Positions 44,629 through 56,486 of a DNA stretch of 64,000 nucleotides are shown here, one piece after another. Numbering within the stretch: position 1 is the first letter of the stretch; every line of letters begins with the position of its first letter. The notes under the pieces are model-generated. The model did not search any database and was not told the DNA's origin. It worked only from the letters and a program-made list of their open reading frames with translations. The position numbers and the translations under genes are program-made. The stretch comes from Chamaecyparis obtusa (Eukaryota; Streptophyta; Pinopsida; Cupressales; Cupressaceae): positions 360,001 through 424,000 of the forward strand of contig BSBK01004089.1 in NCBI GenBank assembly GCA_027943335.1, in the 5' to 3' direction.

Positions 44629-46933
44629 GATTTTTTTTACTGTTACGCTTGGGTTTTCTTGATTCCTTTTGTAGGTAACAGCTAGAACAACACACTTACC
44701 ATTCGCAATCAATGCACTTACTCTTCTAAATCACTGTAAATATATGGCTAGATCTTTGCACTTGATCTATCTAAACAACACTCTCATCTGATTGAAAATT
44801 TATCTTCTCTCTTAAAGTTCTAAATTTTATGCTCTCTATCTACACACTCTGTATATTGTAAAGCCACACTTATTGTAATAGAACAAATCACTTGACAGTA
44901 ATGAAAAAATGCAATGGTCCACATAAGAAAAGGAAATTCAAGGTCTAGCTACCTATAGATTACCAAAGAAGAGAAAGAGTGATCAGAGAAAGTAAAGAAC
45001 CAACTCGCGTAGCTGCACTTAATTGATTGGAAGCAAAATTTAGATACGAAAGTCTCTATTATCAGATACTATTATTAAAACTCATAATAGTACTTATCTG
45101 ATGATTATTAAAACTTATTTCTAGGTCTTTTTCGGTACTAAGTTCTCTTTTTAGCACGTGGCTTGGAAACATGTGTTATCTTTTAAAATCTAAAAATTAT
45201 TCATCTCTCTTTTTGGTGCTTTAAAAACAAACTTTGCACGTAGAAACATCACATTTCACATCTCATTTTTGGTGCTTAAAATTGACATGGTGGTTTAAAT
45301 AATTGAACAAGGCAAATAAATTTTGAGATTGGTGCACTTTAAATTGAACAAAACAAATCTCATTTGGTTTGGGCATAAAAATTAAACTCATGTGCCTGTA
45401 TGGATGATATCTTAGTTCTTAATTGGCTATTAGTGCTTAATACGATTAACCTGGTATTTGGGGTTCTCGGTGCACTTGTAAAATCTATTTAGATTAGCAA
45501 CCATTTTTTATTTTAGAGAGGCATATGTGGAGGGTTCTCTTAACCCATTACAGAGGATGACCTCAAACTGGAAAATCCTTCTGGTTGATATAAATAAGAC
45601 TTTGAGAAAAATATTTTCTTATCTCCTCAAGCTCAAGTGAGGTGTGTTGATGATAGTTTGGACCATGTGAAGTATCCCTAGGCATCCAACATGGTCAACT
45701 AGGCTCTTAAGTGAGTCACATGTATACAAACCGATTGGGGAGACTCCACAGAACTTACTACAACCAGTTAATTAAAGGCCTCCTGGTTTACCTCCAAACA
45801 TTTTTCTTATTATAGGGCAAGGGGAGGCTAAAAAAGAATCTCCCCCCAAGATTTACATCATATATATCTCAGGGATATTGTGTTACGAAAGAGATCTTCA
45901 TTAACACAGAAACAACACTCAGAAAAGGTGATAGCACAGGAACCTTCAAAGGATTTTTAGCTCTAGTTGTGAGGAACTTATGATGTGTGAGCTGACGGAC
46001 ACCCAAGCAATGGGCCAATAATATTTTAGGTGAAGCCAAATTTGACCTTAGATTAAATTTCTTGTATATTGCTTCCATTGTGATTGAATTCATGAAAACT
46101 TGCAGCTTGAAAAATTTGTTGAACATACATAGATTATTTCTTTTGAGTCAGTCTTGTAGCTACACACTAATTTTTTAGTTTGTTGAGTTTGGTCCTATAA
46201 CATTTATTCTACAATATTTATCCTACAACAAGATTGGTCCTACAACATTTTTCCTACAATAATTGGTCCTACAACATATTTCCTACAACAAGATTGGTCC
46301 TACTACATTTATCCTACAAGGATTTTCCCTACAAAAATGGGTCCACCAAACATCCTACAAACATTTCATGCTAGTTCCTTGTGATCGACATACTTAGATA
46401 GACATCTTGCATTTTTGCATCTAGTCATCATATTAGTCTTGAAAATCCAAAAAATCTCAAAATCATAGCTTACATTTCTTAGGGTTAAGGTATTACACTT
46501 CCTAAATTCATTTTTTAAAATTAGAGGGTGCATTTTCATAGGAAATTCATATAGTGGTCTTGTATTTTACCTTAAAATCATCAACACTATCTTTATCTAT
46601 TGGCCTCGGGACAAGCACCTTGTCATTTTGGTTAATATTTATCTTAGACATACACTATTACTAGAATTTATCACTTTTGTCCTATCTTTTGGTGTCAAGA
46701 CATTCCTCATTATCATTTGGATATTTTATTAGATGGTTTACCTTAAAAGTTTCTAGAATCTTTCTTAGGGTAAGGTACTTACACCTTATACATCATATTT
46801 GAATCTTAGTTTGCATTATCATCCCATATAAAAAAAAATCCAAAAAAATATAGAATTTGATTTCCTTAGTTGTCTCACATCCATCATAGGCTTGCATATG
46901 TTGAACACTCAATCCAAGAAGAGTAAGGTCACA
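44629..46933 (+). other. Tat copy R leader
   Basis: Noncoding, collinear with copy L but without element E. Position ~44,945 is the uninterrupted equivalent of the E insertion site. Confidence 0.75.
46188..46370 (+). repeat. TTGGTCCTACAA minisatellite in Tat copy R
   Basis: Same array as 40,313-40,480 with slightly different unit order and number. Confidence 0.8.
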
Positions 46934-47312
46934 ATGAAGTATAATCAAATCACCCACCATGATCCCCATCAGGAAATTAAATTTGCAACAAGAACCTTGG
47001 CACTAGAATAAAACAACCCAGAGACATTTTTGTGCCATGAGAAAACACCAGATGATACTTTTCAAGTGCATGAACTCTCCCCTAATTAAATAAGAGATAA
47101 ATGCACAAAAGAAGAGTTTAACGAAGCCATAGATGAAGAGAAATTACAAGAAGTTTTGGAATCCATGTTGGAATCTGACCCAAAAAAATACTTCCATATA
47201 TGCTTTCACAAAAAGGTGCTAAATTACCAATTGGATTTGACACATCTACCATAGTGGAAGACACACATATACCACCAGATTGAGTAACCTCAATGGAACC
47301 CCTACCACTTAT
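46934..47312 (+). pseudogene. gag: Tat copy R gag, first segment
   Basis: ATG at 46,934 (MKYNQITHHDPHQEIKFATRTLALE), the same two early stops as copy L and an additional frameshift near 47.2 kb. It continues after element F at 53,214. The last five bases, CTTAT (47,308-47,312), are the target site of element F. Confidence 0.7.
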
Positions 47313-48158
47313 TGTTAGGAATAAGGTGTCTCAACCTTGGATAATTCCTATTCTTATTATTTGTTTTGTAAATGTATTTTTTGCAAATAATATAATTAAG
47401 TGTGAGTGTACATGTCTAGTTGGCATGTTGATGTGTCACTCCACTTGATGTGTCAGCATCTTGTGCGTAAGGAGATCATGACTGAAATGGTCATGACAGA
47501 TTCCTATGACACGTAAGAACTATTTAAGGAATGTGCAATGACAGGTGTAAGAGCATCTTATGACTTGGGCCTATTTGGGCGCCCAAGAAGAAGTGGTTGG
47601 TGTCTGTAAGAGAATATGCCAAAAATAGGTTGGTATGACAGATTCTCTTACACTTCTCTTGTGACCGTTATTTTTGGCGGATTCTATGACAAGCTGTCAT
47701 AGTCTATTCTAGGGATGGACACCTATTCTTGTGATTGCATGTAACAACTATGTACATGTGGCTTTGTGGATGGGTCTTGGTGGTTGTGCCTTTTTTTGGG
47801 TCTAGAGGAGTCTATATATATGATGTTGCTCCTATGGGAGAGATATAACAAAATTTAAGTCTTGTTGGCTTTGTCTCTCATCTCTTGAAAGAACTTGCAT
47901 TGCAAGTGTATTGTAATCTTTGTGTTGAAGATAATACATTGTGCAGGTTTTGGAGTGCTGGGGTTTTTTACAAAAAGGTTTTCCCCAGGGTATATCATTG
48001 TGTCATTCTCTATTTTTCTATATGCATTGTATGTGGTTGCAATATCTTTGTTAAAGTAGTTAACTAATCTAAAATTGTAAGGATTTATAAGAATTTTCAC
48101 AATACTCTCCTATAGAGATTAGCGTAGGAAGTTGTTTTCGCACCTGAGTTTCCTTACA
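47313..48158 (+). repeat. 5' LTR of element F
   Basis: TGTTAGGAATAAGG...TTTCCTTACA. TATATATA at about 47,813-47,821 is a likely TATA box. The R-type inverted element GGGGTTTTTT...GGTTTTCCCC is at 47,960-47,986. Confidence 0.95.
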
Positions 48159-48160
48159 AG

Positions 48161-48172
48161 TGGTATTAGAGC
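48161..48172 (+). other. Primer binding site of element F
   Basis: TGGTATTAGAGC, two bases after the LTR, initiator-Met type. Confidence 0.92.
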
Positions 48173-48266
48173 TTGATCAACTTTTGATCCTAGTTGTTGG
48201 GTAGGGTTTTTTTGAGCTGATCTCAAGTTTGAGTGGGAGTTTTTTGCAGAGCATTCTGAATCTTAT

Positions 48267-51200
48267 TTGCAGATTGAGATGGCAAGTTCATCATATGGAA
48301 GAATGGAGGTGGAGAAATTTAATGGCACTAATTTTGAGTTGTGGAAACTCAAGATGGAAGAAATGTTGGAAGATTGTGACCTATGGGAAGTGACTTCAAG
48401 TGCTACAAGACCAGAAACTATAGCTCAAGTAGATTGGGATATCAAAGACCGTAAAGCTAAGGGTCTCATAAGACTCTGTTTAACCGATGCAGTTCTTCTG
48501 AATGTTCTAGATGAGAAAACCGTAAATAGTTTGTGGGAAAGACTTGCGGCCATCTATCAGGCCAAATCTCTGGTGAACAAGTTGTTCTTGAGGAAGAAGT
48601 TGTACTCTCTGTGAATGGAGGAAGGTGGATCCTTAACGGATCATTTAAATGCATTTAATCTGCTGGCTGCACAATTGACATAAGCTGGTGTCAAGTTAGA
48701 GGAGGAGGATCGTTGCTACACACTTTTGTGTTCTTTACTAGATTCATGGGACCATCTTGTGATGGCTCTCAGAAGCACTTTAGTCACCTTCAAAATGGAT
48801 GAAGTGGTGTCTTCACTGTTATCAGAGGAGATGCGGAGAAAGGCTTCCATTTCAAAAAAAGAAGCCCTTGCTGTTCATGGGAGATCCACTGAAAGAGGGA
48901 AGAAAAATGACAATAAGTCTGACAATAAGGGTAGATCCAAATCCTGTGGGAAGTCAAAGACTTCCAATAAGTCCAAGGAAAAATGTTGGAACTGTGATAA
49001 ATTTGGGCACTTCCGTAAAGACTGCAAAGAGCCGAAGAAGAAGAAGAAAGGTTTAGATTCAGCTTTAGAAATATCTCAAGAAGATGGTGATGCATTCATC
49101 GCAGCTTTGGTAGCCCATGCATCTGATGATGTGTGGTTGGTTGACTCGGGTGCATCTTTTCACATGACCTCTCATCGAAACTGGTTCTCAAAATATGAAG
49201 AGTTTGATGGTGGAAAGGTGTACTTGGGTGATGATTCTCACCTAAAGATAGTTGGATGCGAAAGGGTCACTATCAAATTTCCTAATGGACGAGTAAAGGG
49301 AATCAACGGAGTTATGCACATTCCGGGTTTGGCATGCAACCTATTATCTATAAGTATGCTAAATGATGTAGGTGTGCAAGTTGTTTTTTCAAAAGAAGGA
49401 TGCAAGATGATGAGAGGATCGATAGTGCTTGCAAGGGGTACTAGGAGAGGTACCTTATTTTAGCTAGATGCATGTATTCCTTTATGTAATAGTTCTTCAT
49501 CCTCACCATCTGAACAAGAAATGAAGAATTCCATGGCTATTGGTTCTGATGGTAGTGCAAATAATTTGGAAGGTAAGCTTCCTGTAGAAAAGACAATGTT
49601 GTGGCATATGAGATTTGGCCACATTGGTGAAAAGGGTCTCAAAACCCTGAAAAATAAAAATCTCATTGAGGGGTTAAATGATTGCAATCTTGAGTTTGAC
49701 TTCTGTGAACATTGTGTCTATGGTAAACAAAATCATGTTCAATTTTACTCTAGTTCTCACAAATCTTCTGATGTTTTGGATCTTATTCATTCTGATGTAT
49801 TTGGTCCTGTAAAAGTTCCTTCAATCTCCAAGTCTGTATTTTTTGTATCTTTCATAGATGATTACAATAGAAGGACATGGATTTATTTCCTTAAAATTAA
49901 GACACAAGTCTTTAGTCAGTTCAAGGAATTTAAAGCTCTTGAAGAGAATCAGACTAGTAAGAAGATTAAGTGTGTGAGAACTGACAATGGTGGTGAGTTT
50001 TGCTCAGCAGAGTTTGAACAATTCTGTAAAGAACAAGGTATCGAGAGGCATAAGACAACTCCTTATACCCCACAGCAAAATGGAGTTGCAGAGAGAATGA
50101 ACATGACACTGATGGAGAAGGCTAGGAGTATGCTTAGTGGAGCTAGTTTAGAACAAAGTTTTTGGGCCGAAGCTGTGGCCACTGCTTGCTATCTGATTAA
50201 TAGATCTCCTACATCAGCCCTTGTTGGTAAGACACCCATGGAGGTGTGGTCTGGTAAGAAGCCTTCAATTAGACATCTTCATGTTTTTGGTTGTGAAGCT
50301 TATGCACATGCTCCAAAGGAGAAAATATCTAAGTTGGAAAACAAAGTTGTTAAATGTATTTTCATCGGATACAGTGCTGGTGTGAAAGGATACAAGCTTT
50401 GGGATCCCGTGACTAGCAAGGTGTTGTATAGTAGAAATGTTATTTTCAGAGAGCTAACATCTTCTCCTAATGTGCTACAACCAGATGAAAAAGAAAAGGA
50501 AAAAGATGTTGTTCAGTTGACTCCTACCCCTGAGAAGACTAAACAGAGAGACCATGTTGGGCCTAATGATGAGGAGAGCTCTAGCAGCTTTGATAGTTCA
50601 GAAGAAGAGGAAGAACAACCTCAACCGTAGGCCTTGAGGAGATCCATGAGAGAAAGAAAGAAACCAAAAAGGTTTGGTTATTCTATGTTAGATTCTAGTT
50701 GTTCTTTTGCTTTGATTACTAACACTGATGAGCCTAGATTTGTGAAAGAGGCTTTGGGCATGGAAGATGCAGGTTCCTGGATTGAGGCTATGGATGATGA
50801 GATGGCTTCATTGGAGAAAAACAAAACTTGGGACCTTGTACCTTTTCCTAAAGGGAGAAAATATGTTGGCTGTAAATGGGTGTTCAAGAAGAAATTCTAT
50901 GTAGATGGCAGTGTTGAAAGGTATAAAGCTAGATTGGTTGCAAAGGGGTATTCACAGGTAGAGGGAATAGATTATGGTGAAATATTCTCTCCTGTTGCAA
51001 AGTTGACATCCATTAGATTTTTGTTATCTCTTGCTGCATCATATGATTTAGAGATAGAAGAGATGGATTTGAAGACAGCTTTCCTTCATGGTGATTTGGA
51101 GGAAGAGATTTATATGTCATAGCCTGAGCACTACATTGTTAAACGTAAAGAATCCTTAGTTTGCAGATTAAAGAAATCTCTATATGGTTTGAAGCAATCT

Positions 51201-52310
51201 CCTAGGATGTGGTACCTTAATTTTGATGCCTTTGTGTTGTCAATTGGATTTGTAAGATCAAAATCAAATCATTGTGTTTATTTCAGAGTTGAAAATGATC
51301 ACCTTCTTATTGTTGCATTATATGTTGATGATATGTTGCTGTTTGGGAAGGGTAAGGGTATGATTTCTGATTTTAAATCTCAGTTGTCAGCACAGTTTGA
51401 GATGAAAGATCTTGGGGCAGCTAGGTACATCTTGGGTATGGAAATCAGTAGAGACAGGTCTAACAAAAAACTTTGGTTGAGTAAGAGTAAGTATGTGAAG
51501 TCTGTGTTGGACAGGTTCAGCATGGCAGATTGTAGACCACTATGTGTTCCTATTTATGTGGGAACAAAGTTATCTATAGATGATTGTCCAAAATCTCCTA
51601 GTGAGGTGGAGGACATGAGTAGAGTACCTTATGCTAGTGCAGTTGGCAGTCTTATGTATGCTATGGTCTGTACTAGACCAAACATTGCCCAAGTAGTGGG
51701 AGTCCTGAGTCAGTTTATTGCTAATCTTGGACGGGTACATTGGGATGCAGTTAAGTGAGTATTCAGATATTTGAGGGGTACATCAGATTACTCCATATGT
51801 TATCATGGTAACTCTTCTGGATCTCTACATTTAGTTTGTATTCGTGGGTTTGTGGATTCAGATTGGGTAGGTGATATTGACAGTAGGAGATCCACCAGTG
51901 CTTATGTGTTCACTATGTTTGGTGGTGCCATTAGTTGGATGAGTAAGCGACAACCTATGGTTGCTTTGTCCACTACAGAAGCTGAGTACATGGCTGCTAC
52001 TCATGCTTGTAAAGAAGCCATTTGGCTTAGAAGATTGTGTTCTGATGTTGATGTTGATGTAGAACAAATTACTATTTGGTGTGACAGTCAGAGCACTATT
52101 TGCCTTGCAAAGAATCCAACTTTCCATGCTAGAACAAAGCACATTGATGTGCAGTTTCACTTTGTGAGAGATATGGTGGAAGATGGAAAGGTAAATTTGG
52201 AGAAGGTAGATACTGTGAAGAATGTTGTAGATGCATTAATGAAACTAGTGGGCACTGAGAAGTTCAGATGGTGTTCGGAGTCTATGGGCCTTTTGGCCTA
52301 TAGTAGTTAA
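48267..52310 (+). pseudogene. gag-pol: Copia gag-pol of element F, six in-frame stops and no frameshift
   Basis: A single frame; the likely start is MASSSYGRMEVEKF at 48,279. Gag has one knuckle CWNCDKFGHFRKDC (~48,985-49,026). Protease: VDSGASFHMT (~49,141). Integrase: LWHMRFGH...CEHCVYGK zinc region, then Asp in HSDVFGP (~49,791), Asp in RTDNGGEF (~49,983) and Glu in NGVAERMN (~50,092). RT has YVDDMLLFG (~51,325). RNase H has VDSDW, EAEYMA and CDSQST. Stops follow codons at 48,609, 48,678, 49,459, 50,625, 51,118 and 51,753 (approximate). Each is one C-to-T or G-to-A step from CGA, CAA, CAG or TGG. All main catalytic residues I can check are present. Tork/Tnt1-like. It would encode the capsid protein and replication enzymes of the element; inactive as it stands. 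Confidence 0.95.
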
Positions 52311-52349
52311 AGTACTTGTTATGTTCCTATTGCTCTTACAAGGTGTTTG

Positions 52350-52361
52350 ACAAGTGGGAGA
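52350..52361 (+). other. Polypurine tract of element F
   Basis: ACAAGTGGGAGA, one base before the 3' LTR. Confidence 0.85.
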
Positions 52362-52362
52362 A

Positions 52363-53208
52363 TGTTAGGAATAAGGTGTCTCAACCTTGGATAATTCCTA
52401 TTCTTATTATTTGTTTTGTAAATGTATTTTTTGCAAATAATATAATTAAGTGTGAGTGTACATGTCTAGTTGGCATGTTGATGTGTCACTCCACTTGATG
52501 TTTCGGCATCTTGTGCATAAGGAGATCATGATTGAAATAGTCATGACAGATTCCTATGATGCGTAAGAACTATTTAAGGAATGTGCTATGATAGGTGTAA
52601 GAGCATCTTATGACTTGGGCCTATTTGAGTGCCCAAGAAGAAGTGGTTGGTGTGTGTAAGAGAATATGCCAAAAATAGGTTGGTATGACAGATTCTCTTA
52701 CACTTCTCTTGTGACCATTATTTTTGGCGGATTCTATGACAAGCTGTCATAGTCTATTCTAGGGATGGACGCCTATTCTTGGGATTGCATGTAACAACTA
52801 TGTACATGTGGCTTTGTGCATGGGTCTTGGTGGTTGTGCCTTTTTTTGGGTCCAGAGGAGTCTATATATATGATGCTACTCCTATGGGAGAGATATAACA
52901 AAATTTAAGTCTTGTTGGCTTTGTCTCTCATCTCTTGAAAGAACTTGCATTGCAAGTGTATTGTAATCTTTGTGTTGAAGCTAATACATTGTGTAGGTTT
53001 TGGAGTGCTGGGGTTTTTTACCGAAAGGTTTTCCCCAGGGTATATCATTGTGTCATTCTCTATTTTTCTGTATGCATTGTATGTGGTTGCAATATCTTTG
53101 TTAAAGTAGTTAACGAATCTGAAATTGTAAGGATTTATAAGAATTTGCACAATACTCTCCTATAGAGATTAGTTTCGGAAGCTATTTCCACACCTGAGTT
53201 TCCTTACA
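52363..53208 (+). repeat. 3' LTR of element F
   Basis: 846 bp, same length as the 5' LTR; differences cluster in the last 40 bp and at 52,500-52,630. Confidence 0.95.
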
Positions 53209-53213
53209 CTTAT

Positions 53214-54552
53214 CAGTCCTCCTATCCACTAGTTCCATGCAAAGTGCTTCCCTGGTCACCACATCTTCCATTACCTTAGGAGTCCAATACACTAATCCCT
53301 TATTTTCTATTTTTCCATCTGCATCTACTACACTCACTACCAAAAAAACACAATCTATATTTTCCTTGACTCATCCAACAATAACTTCACAAACAATGGC
53401 AAAAATTTCCTCCAACATAATTCCCCAACCAAAGCAGGGGCTACCCCTACTAGGAGAACCTCAACCAAATCCTCCTAGTGTTTCCCCACTAGGTGTCCCT
53501 TCCAATTCAAGACAACCCTAAATTAGTCAAGGGACACCTCCAACTAATCTAAATTACTCAATAATGTTTTCTAGTTTCATCCAAAAGATGATGGCAAGTG
53601 GGCCTAACACTTCCCATCTTACAGTAGTACCTCAACATAATCCAGCACCCCAGCATATACCAGTACCTCAGCATAATCCAACACCCCAGCATATACCAGT
53701 ACCTCAAAACAATCTAGTTCCCCACCATATACCACTACCTCAGTATAATCTGGCACCCCAACATATACCAGTACCTTAGCATAATATGGCACCCCAACAT
53801 ATACCAGCACCTCAAAAAAACACATCATCTTAGTACATTCCAAATCCAACATCTCAGTATGTCCTAGTACCTTAGCATAATCTAGCATCTCAGGACATCC
53901 CATTACCTCAATATACCTAAGCATCTCAATATGTTCTGCCACCATATAATATCTATAAGTGGAGCCCCTTTTATTGACCCTATTGCACTTCTTTCTACAC
54001 CAATAACCATTGATCTACTTTCTCAATAGTTACGAGCCCTTCAGTAGAAGTTCATAAATCTACAAATAGATTATTCTAAAATGTCTTACACCATAGTAGA
54101 CCATAGTCCTTATCCCTTTGATAGGACACTATATATGCGACCTTTTCCAACCAGTTTCATCACACCTAAGTTTAATTGGTACAAGGAAAAGGGTGATCCC
54201 CACGATCACATAAGGGGTTTTTTCACATCTTGTATGGAATTTTCTTATGATGATACATATATTATGAGACACTTTCCATTGAGTCTTAGTTGTACAACCA
54301 TGGATTGGTTTTCCAAACTCCCTCCTAGGATAAGAACATGGAATGAACTAGAAGAAAAATTATTATCACACTATTTGCACAACATTTTCATGGGAGTAAC
54401 ATTGATGGATCTTTGTACCACCAAGAAAAAGAATGAAGAGATATTTTCCTCTTTCCTACAACATTGGATAAATTTTGCCTCTATGGAATCCTTCCACATG
54501 CCAACTAAAGAAAAGATCCACATGCTCATTGAAAATTATCATCTATACCTAT
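53214..54552 (+). pseudogene. gag: Tat copy R gag, second segment (proline-rich repeats and gag domain)
   Basis: Resumes exactly after the CTTAT duplication. A Ser/Thr/Pro-rich part (53.24-53.52 kb) is followed by PQHIPVPQHN-type repeats (about 53,625-53,800). From 54,081 the frame reads MSYTIVDHSPYPFDRTLYMRPFP, then DPHDHIRGFFTSC and MDWFSKLPPRIRTWNELEE. This is the conserved Ty3/gypsy Gag domain, in which a Trp/Phe-rich helical segment follows a DP.DHI motif. It is cut by a solo LTR after CCTAT (54,548-54,552). Confidence 0.85.
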
Positions 54553-55397
54553 TGTAGACATGGAAAATTGGCAAAGGCTTAAATCAATCAAAAAGTGCAA
54601 TCAAATCATCAAAATAATATAAAAAATCAATAAATGGAACAAAGGCAATTCAAATCAAAGGAAAATTCAATTAAATGATTAAATGATTAAATAAAGCTTG
54701 AAAAGGGGAAAAACACTAAGAAATTGATTAAATTCAATTAATGACATAGTTGTTGAAATGAAAAATCAAAATGAACCTCTTACCCTTCATGGCTAAATTT
54801 AATTGCTTTAATTAATTAATAAATATGAAATTCTCTCAACAAAGGAAAAAGGAGACAAAATGGACACAAATCACTCACTTTTGTTGAAATGGTCCAGCCT
54901 TTTGAAACCATTTAAATGTTTGTCCCCCAATTTAGGGACAAAGCAAAGCCAATTGACCTTACCCAAGCATAACCATGGTTATCTCACTCTACCCCCTACC
55001 CTTGGGAAAATCTTATAAATAGAAGGCATTTTGAGGCATTAATCATCCACTCCATATCTTTGAATTGCAGCAAAGCTCTTGCAATTTGCATCCACACCAC
55101 TCACTTAGCATTTTCATTGATATTTAGCTTAAATTGTTGATCATTTTAGAGATTTTCTTATCAAATAGAGCTAGAATTTGATAATTAGATCTATTTTGCA
55201 TATCATTCTTAGTTCAATTCTCATAATTAGAGTGTCACTAGTGAGGATTTGCAGCTGAGAGCCTCATTTACCACTTCAATTTAGAGAACCATGAGATATT
55301 TAGATTAATTGTGCATTATTTAGATTAGTTTGCTTTGAATAGTGTAAATTCTCTTTAAATCTTGTTATTTCATGAAGCTGTAAATCACTCACACACA
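54553..55397 (+). repeat. Solo LTR inserted in Tat gag
   Basis: 845 bp, TGTAGACATGG...CACACA, flanked by the 5-bp duplication CCTAT (54,548-54,552 and 55,398-55,402). Removing it and one CCTAT joins the gag frame without a shift. TATAAATAG lies at 55,014-55,022, so the promoter is on the plus strand. The composition (AAATTAATTGAATTAAA runs upstream of the TATA box) is gypsy-like. The internal region is gone, as expected from LTR-LTR recombination. Confidence 0.85.
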
Positions 55398-56486
55398 CCT
55401 ATTGTGTGAACTTAACTTCTAGCTTATTGAGACCTTTGACTAACTATTCGATCAAGGGATAAAAGTGGAGAGATCCCTCACCTTGAAGAGAATCATAAAG
55501 AAAAGACAAGTACTCCATAACCTTGCAATAAAAATAAATATTGGTCTGAAAAAAAGAATGTAATAAACAATGGGGTTGTCGATACTAAAATAGAACAACC
55601 AGTGTTGCATGTGCAAGAATCATCACCAATCCAACATACCCAACCAACTCAAACATATCATAATGTTAACAACACAACTCATAGGTAAAATAATGAACAA
55701 AATAATACTACTACCCAATAAATTTATGCAATAAGGAACCCTACTCCTCAACGAGATTTTATGCCTCTTGAGATAATCTTGAAGAAATTGATATAGTCAC
55801 AATTGATCACTTTACCCCAAATAAGACACTATGAAGGTCATACAAAACAAACATGGTGGTATGACCATGGTTAGTGCAACTATCATAGAATGAAGGGACA
55901 TAAAACATCTAGTTGTATACAACTAAAGCACATTGTTCAAGATTTCATCGACCGTGGTGAGATCGAAGTGGTCACAAAATTTGGCACCACCAACCAAGAT
56001 CATAAGGTTTTCCAAACCCCATTATTGAATCATGACAAAGGTAAGGCCTCTACCTCAGGAACAAACAACCAATCAAACCACAATTACACTAATCCAAATC
56101 TAAATCTAACCATAAACATCACCATCCAAGGTCCAGAAGAAAGTTGTGTTGTTACCACCTATCATACCAAAATAATAGTACAAGGAGCCACATCAAAAGA
56201 TATTATACCCAGTAAGTTGTCCAATCCACCATTACATCAATACAATCTGATAGACCATCTGAAGAAGACCCCAACACAAATTTCTATCTATGAATGGCTT
56301 TGCATATCACCTAACCACAAAGCAATGTTAGACACATCTCTACACCAATCATCCATCCCAAAGGACCTAGAAGTAGATATATTTAAAGACATGGTAGGGT
56401 ATATAGCCAACCCCCATCATGTTTCCTTTACTAAGAAAGATTTTCTAGTGCATAAACTATCTCACAATGATCCTTTACATATATAA
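55398..56486 (+). pseudogene. gag: Tat copy R gag, third segment with zinc finger
   Basis: After the solo LTR the frame continues as CELNF...FDQGIKVERSLTLK with several stops. Frame changes follow near 55.55 kb, and a Gln/Asn/Thr-rich part leads into TPQRDFMPLEIILKKL. The knuckle CNYHRMKGHKTSSC (~55,872-55,913; CX2HX4HX4C) follows, then IQLKHIVQDFIDRGEIEV, the usual C-terminal motif of Tat-type Gag. The open part 55,890-56,486 covers 198 codons. Confidence 0.8.

Larger units (their letters stand above)
47313..53208 (+). mobile_element. Element F: complete Tork-type copia retrotransposon
   Basis: 846-bp LTRs at 47,313-48,158 and 52,363-53,208, PBS, PPT, and a single gag-pol frame. Perfect 5-bp target duplication CTTAT (47,308-47,312 and 53,209-53,213). 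It sits inside Tat gag; copy L shows the uninterrupted sequence (CCACTTAGTTCATTCC, ~41,413). Hand alignment of the LTRs gives about 34 differences and no indels, so it is younger than E. Confidence 0.95.

Noticed and set aside
53619..53945. 108-codon minus-strand ORF with repeats
   Set aside because: Same antisense shadow of gag repeats in copy R.
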